A stretch of DNA of 11,692 bases from Planctomycetota bacterium (GTDB lineage: Bacteria > Planctomycetota > Phycisphaerae > WQYP01). The stretch is from NCBI GenBank assembly GCA_021852225.1, contig JAJZOA010000225.1, positions 1 through 11,692 on the forward strand, given 5' to 3'. The notes beneath the pieces were generated by a model, which had not been told where the DNA came from, ran no database searches, and worked only from the letters and a program-made list of their open reading frames with translations. The translations under genes and the position numbers were made by a program. Positions 1 to 7,669 of this stretch are shown one piece after another. Position 1 is the stretch's first letter, and each line of letters begins with the position of its first letter.

Positions 1-32
1 ACATTTTCAACAATTGGAACTTTGGTGCTCAT
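1..32 (-). CDS. hypB: Hydrogenase/urease nickel incorporation GTPase HypB, N-terminal fragment
   Basis: Only the first ten codons are in the window, reading M-S-T-K-V-P-I-V-E-N, and the rest lies beyond the left edge. The start codon is the ATG at 32..30, preceded on the minus strand by AAAAAAGGAG with about 6 bases between GGAG and ATG, a good ribosome binding site. HypB is the GTPase that works with HypA to load nickel into the hydrogenase large subunit. The assignment rests mainly on position directly after hypA, the usual hypAB order, and on an N-terminus of the kind seen in HypB proteins (short polar start, then VPIVEN-like). The nickel and GTPase motifs cannot be seen. The start lies 26 bp inside the hypA reading frame, in a different frame. 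Confidence 0.72.
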   Translation of the reverse strand, partial: MSTKVPIVEN

Positions 33-441
33 GGTTAACTCCTTTTTTGAAGGTTCTGCCGCGTCCATGGACACAAGCCGTGGACTTTCGCATAGGATGT
101 TTTACCGGACAGTCCACTTCGATGGAATCCAACTGAAATTCATCGCCGCCCATAATATCAGCCTTCGTGAAACCGCATACGCAATGCTCATCAACCATCA
201 AAGGTTCCCAACATCGCCCGCAGGCCACGCATCGTAAGCGCCAGGGCGGAGTTATCATTTTCAGTTGTGCCGTGGGCCAGCCCGCTTCCGAGCGGGCGAT
301 ATTCCACGCCATCTCCATGGCCTCCGACACCACGCCGTGCATGGGGCCGATACGCACGGTGGCCCGGATCAGTTTTCCATCTGTCGGCATGTGCCGCCGG
401 ATTAACGCAATCAACGATTCCGCAATCGAAACTTCATGCAT
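7..441 (-). CDS. hypA: Hydrogenase maturation nickel metallochaperone HypA
   Basis: HypA binds Ni(II) through its N-terminal Met-His-Glu and a structural zinc through a cysteine-rich loop, and hands nickel to the hydrogenase large subunit together with HypB. The protein starts MHEVSIAESL, the family N-terminus with the nickel ligand His2. The zinc loop is near residues 71-90, with C71-x2-C74 and then HCVCG at 86-90. The usual second CxxC is therefore replaced by C87-x-C89, or by H86-x2-C89. The conserved end of the family, a SIEV-type beta strand, is at 106-109. The reading frame continues to residue 144, about 34 residues beyond the usual end (HypA is typically 110-120 aa), with a Cys/His/Lys-rich tail unlike the family that runs over the hypB start. 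The start at 441 is 3 bp after the DHOD-like stop and has GGAG about 8 bases upstream. Family assignment is firm; the true C-terminus is doubtful. Confidence 0.92.
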   Translation of the reverse strand: MHEVSIAESLIALIRRHMPTDGKLIRATVRIGPMHGVVSEAMEMAWNIARSEAGWPTAQLKMITPPWRLRCVACGRCWEPLMVDEHCVCGFTKADIMGGDEFQLDSIEVDCPVKHPMRKSTACVHGRGRTFKKGVNHEHQSSNC

Positions 442-444
442 GAT

Positions 445-1467
445 TCAACTCCAGTAAGAATCCATGGCGGCGTCAGACTTATTCCATCCCTGAAGAATGC
501 GGATGTAGTTGCCGCGTTCAAATAATTCCGGTTCCGGCGAACGCGCCAGGCTCATGGATCCTTTCATTTGCTTCAGGGAAAGATATTCATTGGCGCGCAT
601 CCATTCCTCCATGGCATTGCGGAGAATGGCCAGATGATCGGGGCCATATTCCAGAAGCGCCGAAACAATTTGCACGGCATCAGCACCGACCATAATACAT
701 TTGACCGCATCACGGGCATTTTGAACGCCGCCGGTAATCGCCAACTGACAATCCACCTGCCCGCTGATTGCCGCCGTCCAGCGCAGGCGTGGCAAGAGTT
801 CGTCGGATGTGGAGAGCTTGAGTTCCCGTTTTACGGTCAGGTTTTCAATATCAACATCCGCCTGATAAAAGCGGTTAAAGATCACCACGCTGCCGGCACC
901 GGCTTTGGCCGCCTGGGCAACAAAGTGTACCGGCGAGGTATAAAACGGCGAGAGCTTCACCGCCAGAGGCAGGCGTACCGCTTTTCGCACATCCTGTATG
1001 ACCGCCAGCGATTCGCGTTCAATATCCGCGGAATCACGAAACGCCGAGAGCGCTAAATCGTAAAGATTCAATTCAATGCCATCAGCACCGGCCTGCGCAA
1101 GCAACTTGGCGTATGATGTCCATCCACCGAGTGTGCGTCCGTTGAGGGATGCAATCACCGGCACCCGCACCGCGGCCTTTATTTTTTGCAACTGCTTGAG
1201 ATAGGCATCCGGTCCAAGGCGGAAATTGTATGGCGTGGTAAGATAACCGGACGCTTCGCTGGAACTGTCCTGCCCCTGGGAGATCGTCCAGTCAACATAC
1301 ATTTCCTCCTGCACCAATTGCTCTTCAAATATTGAGTGCATGATGATCATCGGAGCGCCGGCATCTTCCAGACGGCGGACAGTGTCCATATCATCCACCA
1401 TTGGCGATGCGCCGGGTATCAGCGGATGCGGAAGATCAAAACCCATATAATTCGTGGACATATCCAT
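445..1467 (-). CDS. Dihydroorotate dehydrogenase-like flavoprotein (PyrD-like, PFOR-associated)
   Basis: This 340-residue protein is a predicted cytoplasmic FMN-binding TIM barrel of the dihydroorotate dehydrogenase-like family. Visible elements are ASLNG at 106-110, IELN at 131-134, VAVKLSP at 169-174 (Lys equivalent to an FMN-contacting lysine of PyrD), VIFNRFYQ near 195-202, ITGGV at 244-248 and GADAVQ at 261-266. The end contains KQMKGSMS, FERGNYIRILQ and WNK, which I recall as typical of this subfamily. True PyrD has an Asn-x-Ser-Cys-Pro-Asn type active-site motif after the ELN strand; here that place reads NLYDLALS, so the catalytic base and orotate contacts appear to be missing. A role in pyrimidine synthesis is unlikely. 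There is no signal peptide and no Fe-S motif. I chose the ATG at 1467 because GGAG lies 9 bases upstream, inside the PFOR stop region, and because the barrel begins right after it. An open frame continues upstream but overlaps PFOR and is not family-like. The true substrate is unknown. Confidence 0.9.
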   Translation of the reverse strand: MDMSTNYMGFDLPHPLIPGASPMVDDMDTVRRLEDAGAPMIIMHSIFEEQLVQEEMYVDWTISQGQDSSSEASGYLTTPYNFRLGPDAYLKQLQKIKAAVRVPVIASLNGRTLGGWTSYAKLLAQAGADGIELNLYDLALSAFRDSADIERESLAVIQDVRKAVRLPLAVKLSPFYTSPVHFVAQAAKAGAGSVVIFNRFYQADVDIENLTVKRELKLSTSDELLPRLRWTAAISGQVDCQLAITGGVQNARDAVKCIMVGADAVQIVSALLEYGPDHLAILRNAMEEWMRANEYLSLKQMKGSMSLARSPEPELFERGNYIRILQGWNKSDAAMDSYWS

Positions 1468-1471
1468 AACA

Positions 1472-4400
1472 TTATTCTCCTTTCGCCGCCGGGGCACTGG
1501 TATCCGCCTGCGCGGGCGGTTTGACCTCCGGAAAAGCAATGCCGGCCAAATGCGTATAAAGTTCCAGACGTTCCGTGGTATTGCGCACCGACGCATCGGA
1601 AAGAACACGGAATCTTTCAGGATTGATTTTTTCAATCATGGAAAACCGCGTTTCATTGCGCAGATAATTGCGCACATCGGCGCGGGGTGCCGGGCCGTCA
1701 ATTTGTAATGGCGGTTTGCCCTGCACGATTAATCGCGGATCATAGTGATAGAGCGGCCACACGCCGCTGTCCACCGCAAGTTTTTGCTGGTTCAGGCCGA
1801 ACTTGAGATCATATCCATGAGCGATGCAGTGGCTGTATGCGATAATCAGAGATGGGCCGTGATAACTGGCGGCTTCACTGAACACGCGGACGGTATGATT
1901 GTCATTGGCCGCAAAGGCGACGCTGGCGACATACGCATGGCGATAACTCATGGCCATCAGGCCGAGGTCCTTTTTCTGGGTGCTTTTGCCCGCGGCGGCG
2001 AATTTGGCCACTGCGCCAATGGGCGTACTCTTGGAACTCTGGCCACCGGTATTGGAGTAGACTTCGGTATCCAGTACAAGCACATTGACATCGAATGGCA
2101 GGCTTAACACATGATCCAACCCGCCAAAATCAATGTCATACGCCCATCCGTCACCGCCGATGATCCAGACACTCTTGCGCACCAGATAATCCGCCATCTG
2201 ATGGAGAAGTGCGGCTTGCGGGTCCGTTGATCGCGTCAGAATCTTGCGGAGTTCCAGCACGCGGTTGCGTTGATCGGCAATGCCTTTTTCGGAACTCTGG
2301 TCGGCTTCCAATAGCGCCGCGGCCAGGGTGTCACCGGTCAGGCCGGAGAGATTTCGGACGAGGCGTTGTGCGTGCTGGATATGCTGATCCAGGCCCACAC
2401 GAATGCCCAGACCAAATTCGGCGTTGTCTTCAAAAAGGGAGTTGTTCCAGGCGGGACCACGTCCGGCACGATCCGTGGTGTAGGGCGTTGTGGGAAGATT
2501 TCCGCCGTAGATCGAAGAACATCCTGTGGCATTGGCGATAATCAGCCGATCTCCCAAAAGCTGTGTGAGCAATTTGAGATAAGGCGTTTCACCGCAGCCG
2601 GCGCAGGCCCCGCTGAATTCAAAGAGAGGCAGCATAAACTGGCTGGCTTTGGCATCGAGGCGGGTGATGCGGGCGCGATCCAGTTCCGGAATCTTAAGAA
2701 AGAAATCAAAATTGGCACGTTCCGGCTCCCGGATTGCGGCCTGTGGTGTCATGTTGATGGCTTTATGTTTCGGGTTGGTTTTGTCCTTGGCGGGGCAGAC
2801 TTCAACACACAGTCCGCATCCGGTGCAGTCTTCAGGGGCGACCTGCAGCGTGTAGGACATGCCTTTGAAATCCGGCGCTTTGTAAGCCATGCTGCGGAAT
2901 GTTTCCGGAGCGCCGGCCAGGGATGTTGAATCGTAAACTTTGGCGCGAATCGCCGCATGGGGGCAGACAAATGAGCATTTGTTGCATTGAATGCAGAATT
3001 GTTGATCCCAGAGGGGAATCTCCAGCGCGATGTTGCGCTTTTCCCATTTCGTGGTGCCGGTGGGCCAGGTACCATCGACGGGAAACGCGCTGACCGGCAG
3101 CAGGTCTCCCTTACCGGCCATCATGACGGCCTGCACGCGCTTGGTGAACTCCGGCATGTTCTCCTGCACAAAACTGCCCTGATGATATGTGGATGTCGCT
3201 TGCGCGGGAACGGCTATTTCATGGAGATTGGCCAACGTCTGATCGACCGCATCAAAATTGCGCCGCACCACTTCTTCACCGCGCTTGGCATAGGTTTTTT
3301 TGATCGCCTTTTTAATGGCCTCAATGGCGACATCGCGCGGCAATACGCCGGATATGGCGAAAAAGGCGGTCTGCATGATGGTATTAATTCGTCGGCCCAT
3401 GCCGGTATTTTGTGCCACGGTGTTGGCGTCAATGGCGAAAAAACGAATTTTGCGATCAATAATCACCTGCTGAATTTCCAGCGGAAGATGATTCCACACC
3501 TGTTCCCGCGGCAGCGAAACATTGAGCAAAAACACAGCGCCGGGGGCGGCGGTTTCCAGAATGTCCATGCGGTCCAAAAACTCAAACTGGTGGCAGGCGA
3601 TGAAATTGGCCTTGCGGATCAGATAGGGCGAATGAATAGGCTCTTGGCCGAACCGCAAATGCGAGACGGTCATGGCACCGGACTTTTTGGAGTCGTAAAC
3701 AAAATAGCCCTGGGCGTGCAGATCGGTCTGATCGCCGATAATTTTGATTGAATTCTTGTTGGCTCCGACCGTTCCGTCCGCGCCGAGGCCGAAAAACATC
3801 GCGCGGACAACATCCTTGCTTTCAATGTCAAAGTTATCATCCACCGGCAGCGACAGCCGGGTAACATCGTCGTTGATGCCGACGGTGAACCGGGGTTTGG
3901 GGGTGGGTTTATCAAGTTCATCGAAAATCGCCTTGACCATCGCGGGCGTAAATTCCTTGCTGGACAGGCCATAACGTCCACCGATCACCAGAGGCATTTC
4001 TCCCATCGGCAATACGCCGGCCATTGCGGCTTGTGCCAGGGAAGTGATCACATCCTGATACAGTGGTTCGCCGGCGGCTCCCGGCTCCTTGCAGCGATCC
4101 ATCACGGCAATCTTCCGCACTGTGGAGGGAATGGCATTCACCAGCATATCCGCGGCAAAGGGGCGATACATGCGCACGATCACGCAGCCGATCCGCTGAC
4201 CATCCGAAGCCAGATGGCGTATGGTCTCACAGGTGGTTTCGGCACCGGATCCCATGATGATAATGATGCGCTGGGCCTGCGGATGGCCGCGATATTCATA
4301 AGGCTGATAATTCCGGCCCGTCAGCGCGCCAAATCGGCGCATCTCTTCGCTGAGAATTCCGGGCAAAGCATCATAAAAGGAATTGGGGGCTTCGCGGGCC

Positions 4401-5083
4401 TGAAAAAAGGTGTCGGGATTCTGCGCTGTTCCGCGCAACACCGGCGCATCGGGCGTCAGGCCACGCTTGCGATGCGCGGCCAGAGATTCCACTGGAATCA
4501 GAGAATGCAGTTGCTCATCACTGAGCAAGTCAATGCTGTTAAGTTCATGGGAGGTGCGAAAGCCGTCAAAGAAATGGAGGAACGGGATGCGGCTGCGCAG
4601 CGTGGCGGCCATGGCAATGGCGGCCTGATCATGGGCTTCCTGTACATTCATGGATGCCAGCATGGCAAAGCCGGTCTGCCGACAGGCCATGACATCGGAA
4701 TGATCACCAAAGATGGACAAGGCATGGGTGGCCAGGGAGCGGGCCGCGACATGCATGACAAAGCTGGTAAGTTCGCCGGCGATTTTATACATGTTGGGAA
4801 TCATCAGCAGCAGGCCTTGCGAAGATGTGGCCGTGGTACACAGTGAACCGGCCTGCAGCGCGCCATGGACTGATCCGACGGCTCCACCCTCGCTTTGCAT
4901 TTCCACAATCTGCGGCACGCCGCCCCAGATGTTTTTCTGCCCGCGTGATGCCCAGTCATCAAAGAATTCGCTGATGGGACTGGCGGGTGTAATCGGAAAA
5001 ATAAAGGCCGTTTCACTGGTGCGGTATGCCACACTGGCCGCAGCTTCGTTTCCATCCACAGTTGTATGTTTGTTGGTAGTCAT
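1472..5083 (-). CDS. nifJ: Pyruvate:ferredoxin (flavodoxin) oxidoreductase, single-chain
   Basis: This 1203-residue, single-chain PFOR oxidises pyruvate with CoA to acetyl-CoA and CO2 and passes two electrons to ferredoxin or flavodoxin. The N-terminal domain carries VAYRTSETAFIFPITPASP (about residues 18-36), which holds the family's pyruvate-site threonine, and later TATSSQGLLLMIPNMYKIAG. The inserted ferredoxin domain binds two [4Fe-4S] clusters, at C697-x2-C700-x2-C703-x3-C707 and C753-x2-C756-x2-C759-x3-C763. The proximal cluster ligands are C827, C830, C855 and C1086 (the last in YSHCIAHG). The thiamine diphosphate/Mg site is GDGWAYD from G977 to NTGGQ at 1011-1015. Residue 985 is Asp where the family usually has Gly (YDID for YDIG). 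There is no long C-terminal extension like that of Desulfovibrio africanus. I chose ATG 5083, 13 bp after the hoxW stop, with AAAGGAT upstream; the longer frame adds 20 residues unlike the family. nifJ is a family name and does not imply nitrogen fixation. Confidence 0.97.
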   Translation of the reverse strand: MTTNKHTTVDGNEAAASVAYRTSETAFIFPITPASPISEFFDDWASRGQKNIWGGVPQIVEMQSEGGAVGSVHGALQAGSLCTTATSSQGLLLMIPNMYKIAGELTSFVMHVAARSLATHALSIFGDHSDVMACRQTGFAMLASMNVQEAHDQAAIAMAATLRSRIPFLHFFDGFRTSHELNSIDLLSDEQLHSLIPVESLAAHRKRGLTPDAPVLRGTAQNPDTFFQAREAPNSFYDALPGILSEEMRRFGALTGRNYQPYEYRGHPQAQRIIIIMGSGAETTCETIRHLASDGQRIGCVIVRMYRPFAADMLVNAIPSTVRKIAVMDRCKEPGAAGEPLYQDVITSLAQAAMAGVLPMGEMPLVIGGRYGLSSKEFTPAMVKAIFDELDKPTPKPRFTVGINDDVTRLSLPVDDNFDIESKDVVRAMFFGLGADGTVGANKNSIKIIGDQTDLHAQGYFVYDSKKSGAMTVSHLRFGQEPIHSPYLIRKANFIACHQFEFLDRMDILETAAPGAVFLLNVSLPREQVWNHLPLEIQQVIIDRKIRFFAIDANTVAQNTGMGRRINTIMQTAFFAISGVLPRDVAIEAIKKAIKKTYAKRGEEVVRRNFDAVDQTLANLHEIAVPAQATSTYHQGSFVQENMPEFTKRVQAVMMAGKGDLLPVSAFPVDGTWPTGTTKWEKRNIALEIPLWDQQFCIQCNKCSFVCPHAAIRAKVYDSTSLAGAPETFRSMAYKAPDFKGMSYTLQVAPEDCTGCGLCVEVCPAKDKTNPKHKAINMTPQAAIREPERANFDFFLKIPELDRARITRLDAKASQFMLPLFEFSGACAGCGETPYLKLLTQLLGDRLIIANATGCSSIYGGNLPTTPYTTDRAGRGPAWNNSLFEDNAEFGLGIRVGLDQHIQHAQRLVRNLSGLTGDTLAAALLEADQSSEKGIADQRNRVLELRKILTRSTDPQAALLHQMADYLVRKSVWIIGGDGWAYDIDFGGLDHVLSLPFDVNVLVLDTEVYSNTGGQSSKSTPIGAVAKFAAAGKSTQKKDLGLMAMSYRHAYVASVAFAANDNHTVRVFSEAASYHGPSLIIAYSHCIAHGYDLKFGLNQQKLAVDSGVWPLYHYDPRLIVQGKPPLQIDGPAPRADVRNYLRNETRFSMIEKINPERFRVLSDASVRNTTERLELYTHLAGIAFPEVKPPAQADTSAPAAKGE

Positions 5084-5096
5084 AAATACGATCCTT

Positions 5097-5654
5097 TCAT
5101 TTTTGTTGGCACATGGTTTGGAGACGTGCGTCTTGTTCTCCATCGTTCAACGCCTGATCCGCACTGCCGGGGCGGCGCGCCAGATGATACATGAGGTGCC
5201 GGGCCAGACGCTCCACGGTGGCGGCGATCCGGTCACTTAGCCGGTTGTCCATTTCCAGCGATTCACAGCCGACTTCCGCCACCCACGCCGCCGGGCAGGC
5301 CCCGAAAGCCGAGCCTGCCATCGACAATAGCGATGTCGGCGAGAAATGATGCCCCATGGTCATGCGCACCGCATCCGGCTCAACGCGCGTTATGCGAACG
5401 CGTCCCGGTTTTACCGCAACACTGGCGTCCACAAAAAGCACTTTCCTGGCTTCGGAGATGTCCGCCGCCAGTTCCGGCATCAGTTGCGGGCAGGCGATCA
5501 GGCGCACAGCGGTGGTGCACTTTTGGGCCAGCAGCGCATCGAGTTGTTCGATCAGTGCCGGCCCGGCCCCGTCGTCGGCGCGCATGGAATTGCCGTAGCC
5601 GATAATCAGAATGTCAGGGCCGGATACGGAAATGTCAGTTTCTCTGCAAAACAT
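5097..5654 (-). CDS. hoxW: Hydrogenase maturation endopeptidase (HoxW-like, M52 family)
   Basis: This is the nickel-dependent endopeptidase that removes the C-terminal extension of the hydrogenase large subunit once nickel is in place. With the start chosen here it has 185 residues. The core motif is GYGNSMRADDGAG at 19-31, the family GxGNxxxxDDG loop. The expected metal-binding acidic residue is at D27/D28, the second acidic residue at D76 in VLFVDAS, and the histidine at H102/H103 in MGHHFSP. The ATG at 5654 is preferred because GAGG lies 6 bases upstream and the conserved strand (DILIIGYGN) follows within 14 residues. The open frame extends 20 codons further upstream, but those overlap hoxH and look non-family. 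The gene overlaps the end of hoxH by 20 bp, which fits a protease specific to HoxH. The C-terminal 25 residues are polar and not recognisable. HoxW is assigned by context; other M52 proteases are similar. Confidence 0.92.
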   Translation of the reverse strand: MFCRETDISVSGPDILIIGYGNSMRADDGAGPALIEQLDALLAQKCTTAVRLIACPQLMPELAADISEARKVLFVDASVAVKPGRVRITRVEPDAVRMTMGHHFSPTSLLSMAGSAFGACPAAWVAEVGCESLEMDNRLSDRIAATVERLARHLMYHLARRPGSADQALNDGEQDARLQTMCQQK

Positions 5655-7059
5655 TGCACACCTCGCCGCCGGGTTGGCAAAGCTCAATTCGTATGGGCAT
5701 CTGACCCAGCGCATGGGTGGAGCAGCTCAGGCACGGATCAAAGCATCGGATCACGGCCTCCACGCGATTGAGCATGCCTTCCTTGAGTTTTTTGCCGTCC
5801 ACAAATCTTTCAGCAACCTGCCGCACGCCCCGATTCATTGCCAGATTGTTGTGACCGGTGGCAATGATCAGATTGGCCCAGCGAATAAGTCCATTGTCAT
5901 CAATCTTATAATGATGAATCAGCGTGCCGCGCGGTGCCTCGGAAATACCCACACCCTCCAGGCGGTTGGGCCTGGCTCTGGAGCGCACATGGGTATCAAG
6001 AATTCCCGGATATTCCAGCAGCCGCTGGATCATTTCAATTCCGTACATGATCTCGATAAGTCTGGCCCAGTGGTAGTGGAAGCTGCTTTGTGGCGCTCTG
6101 CCCAGGCGGGAACGGAATATCCCCAGCTCACGATCCGCCCGCACCGTACCACAACGTTCGGCCACAATCAGGCGTGCCAGCGGTCCGACGCGGTATATTC
6201 CCTCGGGATAGCCGCGGGCTTTGAAGTACGGGAACTTGAGGTACGAATAATTTTCCACGGCTTCTCCGATGATGGAGCCATAGTGATGGCTATCGGTTAG
6301 TTCAGCCACAGGAGAAGCATTTTGATCCACAAATCTCAGCGTGCCGTCATAGTGTTCGATCAGCCCGTCCGGCCCGCTTAAACCCGCAAAAAGCGTGGGG
6401 AAATTGGCAAAGGCATCAACCTCGGCGGGGTAATGATCCTGTACGGTGTGAAAAAATTCCAAAGCCCGTTGAGCACGGTCCAGAGCCGCGGGAATTTCCT
6501 TGAGAATCAAATCCCGCTTTTCCTCCGTCAGCGGGGCATTAACACCGCCGGGCACCACCCAGGCCGGGTGAATCTTTTTTCCGCCCAGCTGCGCAATAAT
6601 CTCCTGGCCGAATTTGCGTAACAGGATGCCGTCACGGGCGAAATCCGGATGATCCTGAATCAATCCGAAGATATTCCGGCGTTTGGGATCACCATCCATG
6701 CCAAAAAGCAGGTCCGGACTGGAAAGATGAAAAAACGACAGCGCATGGCTTTGCACCAACTGCGCGAGGTTCATGATGCGCCGCAGTTTGTCGGCGGTGG
6801 GGGGAATGGCCACCGCAAGCATATCATCGCACGCTTTGGCGGCGGCCATCAGGTGGCTGACCGGGCAGATGCCGCAGATTCGGGCCATGATGCTGGGCAT
6901 TTCCGTCAGCGGCCGGCCTTCCACGAATTTTTCAAAACCGCGGAATTGCGTAACGTGAAATTGGGCGTCGCTGACTTTTCCAGCCTCGTCCAGTTGAATG
7001 GTAATCTTGGCATGTCCTTCAATGCGGGTAACACCGTCAATGGTAATGGTCTTAGTCAT
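5635..7059 (-). CDS. hoxH: NAD-reducing bidirectional [NiFe]-hydrogenase large subunit HoxH
   Basis: The large subunit holds the Ni-Fe active site where H2 is split or formed. It has 474 residues, normal for HoxH. The N-terminal ligand motif is [11 protein letters not shown] (C62 and C65) and the C-terminal one is DPCLSCSTH (C443, C446, H449). All four Ni-Fe cysteines are present. The protein continues 25 residues past H449, the usual cleavage point, so it is made as a precursor that must be trimmed. Other HoxH-type stretches are TRIEGHAKI near 11-19, [12 protein letters not shown] near 39-50 and [14 protein letters not shown] near 103-116. These match group 3d (cyanobacterial/Ralstonia type) better than F420- or methyl-viologen-linked large subunits. 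The start has GAGG 8-9 bases upstream and follows hoxY by 43 bp. There is no signal peptide or membrane segment, so the enzyme is cytoplasmic. Confidence 0.98.
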   Translation of the reverse strand: MTKTITIDGVTRIEGHAKITIQLDEAGKVSDAQFHVTQFRGFEKFVEGRPLTEMPSIMARICGICPVSHLMAAAKACDDMLAVAIPPTADKLRRIMNLAQLVQSHALSFFHLSSPDLLFGMDGDPKRRNIFGLIQDHPDFARDGILLRKFGQEIIAQLGGKKIHPAWVVPGGVNAPLTEEKRDLILKEIPAALDRAQRALEFFHTVQDHYPAEVDAFANFPTLFAGLSGPDGLIEHYDGTLRFVDQNASPVAELTDSHHYGSIIGEAVENYSYLKFPYFKARGYPEGIYRVGPLARLIVAERCGTVRADRELGIFRSRLGRAPQSSFHYHWARLIEIMYGIEMIQRLLEYPGILDTHVRSRARPNRLEGVGISEAPRGTLIHHYKIDDNGLIRWANLIIATGHNNLAMNRGVRQVAERFVDGKKLKEGMLNRVEAVIRCFDPCLSCSTHALGQMPIRIELCQPGGEVCNVLQRN

Positions 7060-7102
7060 GATTCAATCCTCTTTATTGTTCGTCCGAGATTCATGGGACA
7101 CC
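7060..7102 (-). other. 43-bp spacer between hoxY and hoxH with the hoxH ribosome binding site
   Basis: This is the longest non-coding stretch in the window. On the minus strand it ends in AAAGAGGATTGAATC just before the hoxH ATG, giving GAGG at 8-9 bases. I saw no inverted repeat, no T-run terminator and no convincing -35/-10 pair, so I read it only as the hoxH translation start region. Confidence 0.6.
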
Positions 7103-7669
7103 TTATTTGCCGAACCGGGACACCGTGGCCGGGACGGGCGTGCGGCCCGCCAGAAACTCGGTAAGCACATACCAGATCGCGTCGGCCGGCGGCGGACATC
7201 CGGGCAGATATAAATCGACTTTGATCACCTCATGCAACGGCGTGGCGTGAGGACGCAACGGAGGCACCACCACCACGGGCAATGCGGCTTTTCGCATTTC
7301 CGGCGTCGGAGGCTCCTGCGCATTTTCAACATAAGCCCGGGCAAACAAATCTTCCCGGTCCCAATAATTACGCATGGCCTGCACATTGCCGGTCACAGCG
7401 CAATCGCCCAAGGCAATGACAAATTTGCTGCGGGCGCGAATGATCTGAGCTTTATGCAGATCTTCTTCGCTGCTGACGGCACCTTCCACAAGCGTGACAT
7501 CAACGCTTTGTGGAAACTCCTTGGGATCCACAACCGGTGAATGCACGACATCCACCAGACTTGCCAGTTGGATAAGCCGTTCATCAAGGTCCATCAGGCT
7601 CATGTGGCAACCCGAACATCCGTCGAGCCACACAGTGGCCACAGTTGGTTTTTGCGTTTTAGTGGTCAT
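7103..7669 (-). CDS. hoxY: Bidirectional [NiFe]-hydrogenase small subunit HoxY
   Basis: The small subunit carries electrons from the Ni-Fe site of HoxH to the diaphorase module. At 188 residues it is a short small subunit, as expected for group 3d, with one proximal [4Fe-4S] cluster and no medial or distal cluster domain. Its ligands are C18 and C21 in WLDGCSGCHMS, C90 in ALGDCAVTGN and C158 in LPGCPPPAD. There is no twin-arginine signal, which separates it from membrane uptake hydrogenases and places it in the cytoplasm. The start ATG overlaps the hoxU stop as ATGA and has GGGAG 8 bases upstream. A 43-bp spacer follows before hoxH, the longest non-coding gap in the window; I saw no hairpin in it. 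Confidence 0.97.
   Translation of the reverse strand: MTTKTQKPTVATVWLDGCSGCHMSLMDLDERLIQLASLVDVVHSPVVDPKEFPQSVDVTLVEGAVSSEEDLHKAQIIRARSKFVIALGDCAVTGNVQAMRNYWDREDLFARAYVENAQEPPTPEMRKAALPVVVVPPLRPHATPLHEVIKVDLYLPGCPPPADAIWYVLTEFLAGRTPVPATVSRFGK

Noticed and set aside
445..1467. Authentic pyrD for pyrimidine synthesis
   Set aside because: The active-site loop is missing, no pyrK or other pyr gene is nearby, and the context is PFOR/hydrogenase.
1468..1635. N-terminal extension of the DHOD-like frame by 56 codons
   Set aside because: It overlaps the conserved C-terminal region of PFOR, is Arg-rich and unlike the family, and the start at 1467 has a good ribosome binding site.
5084..5143. 20-residue N-terminal extension of PFOR
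   Set aside because: It overlaps the end of hoxW, and the ATG at 5083 has AAAGGAT upstream and gives the normal PFOR N-terminus.
7060..7102. Possible internal promoter or terminator between hoxY and hoxH
   Set aside because: No hairpin with a T-run and no convincing -35/-10 pair could be seen; only the hoxH ribosome binding site is supported.
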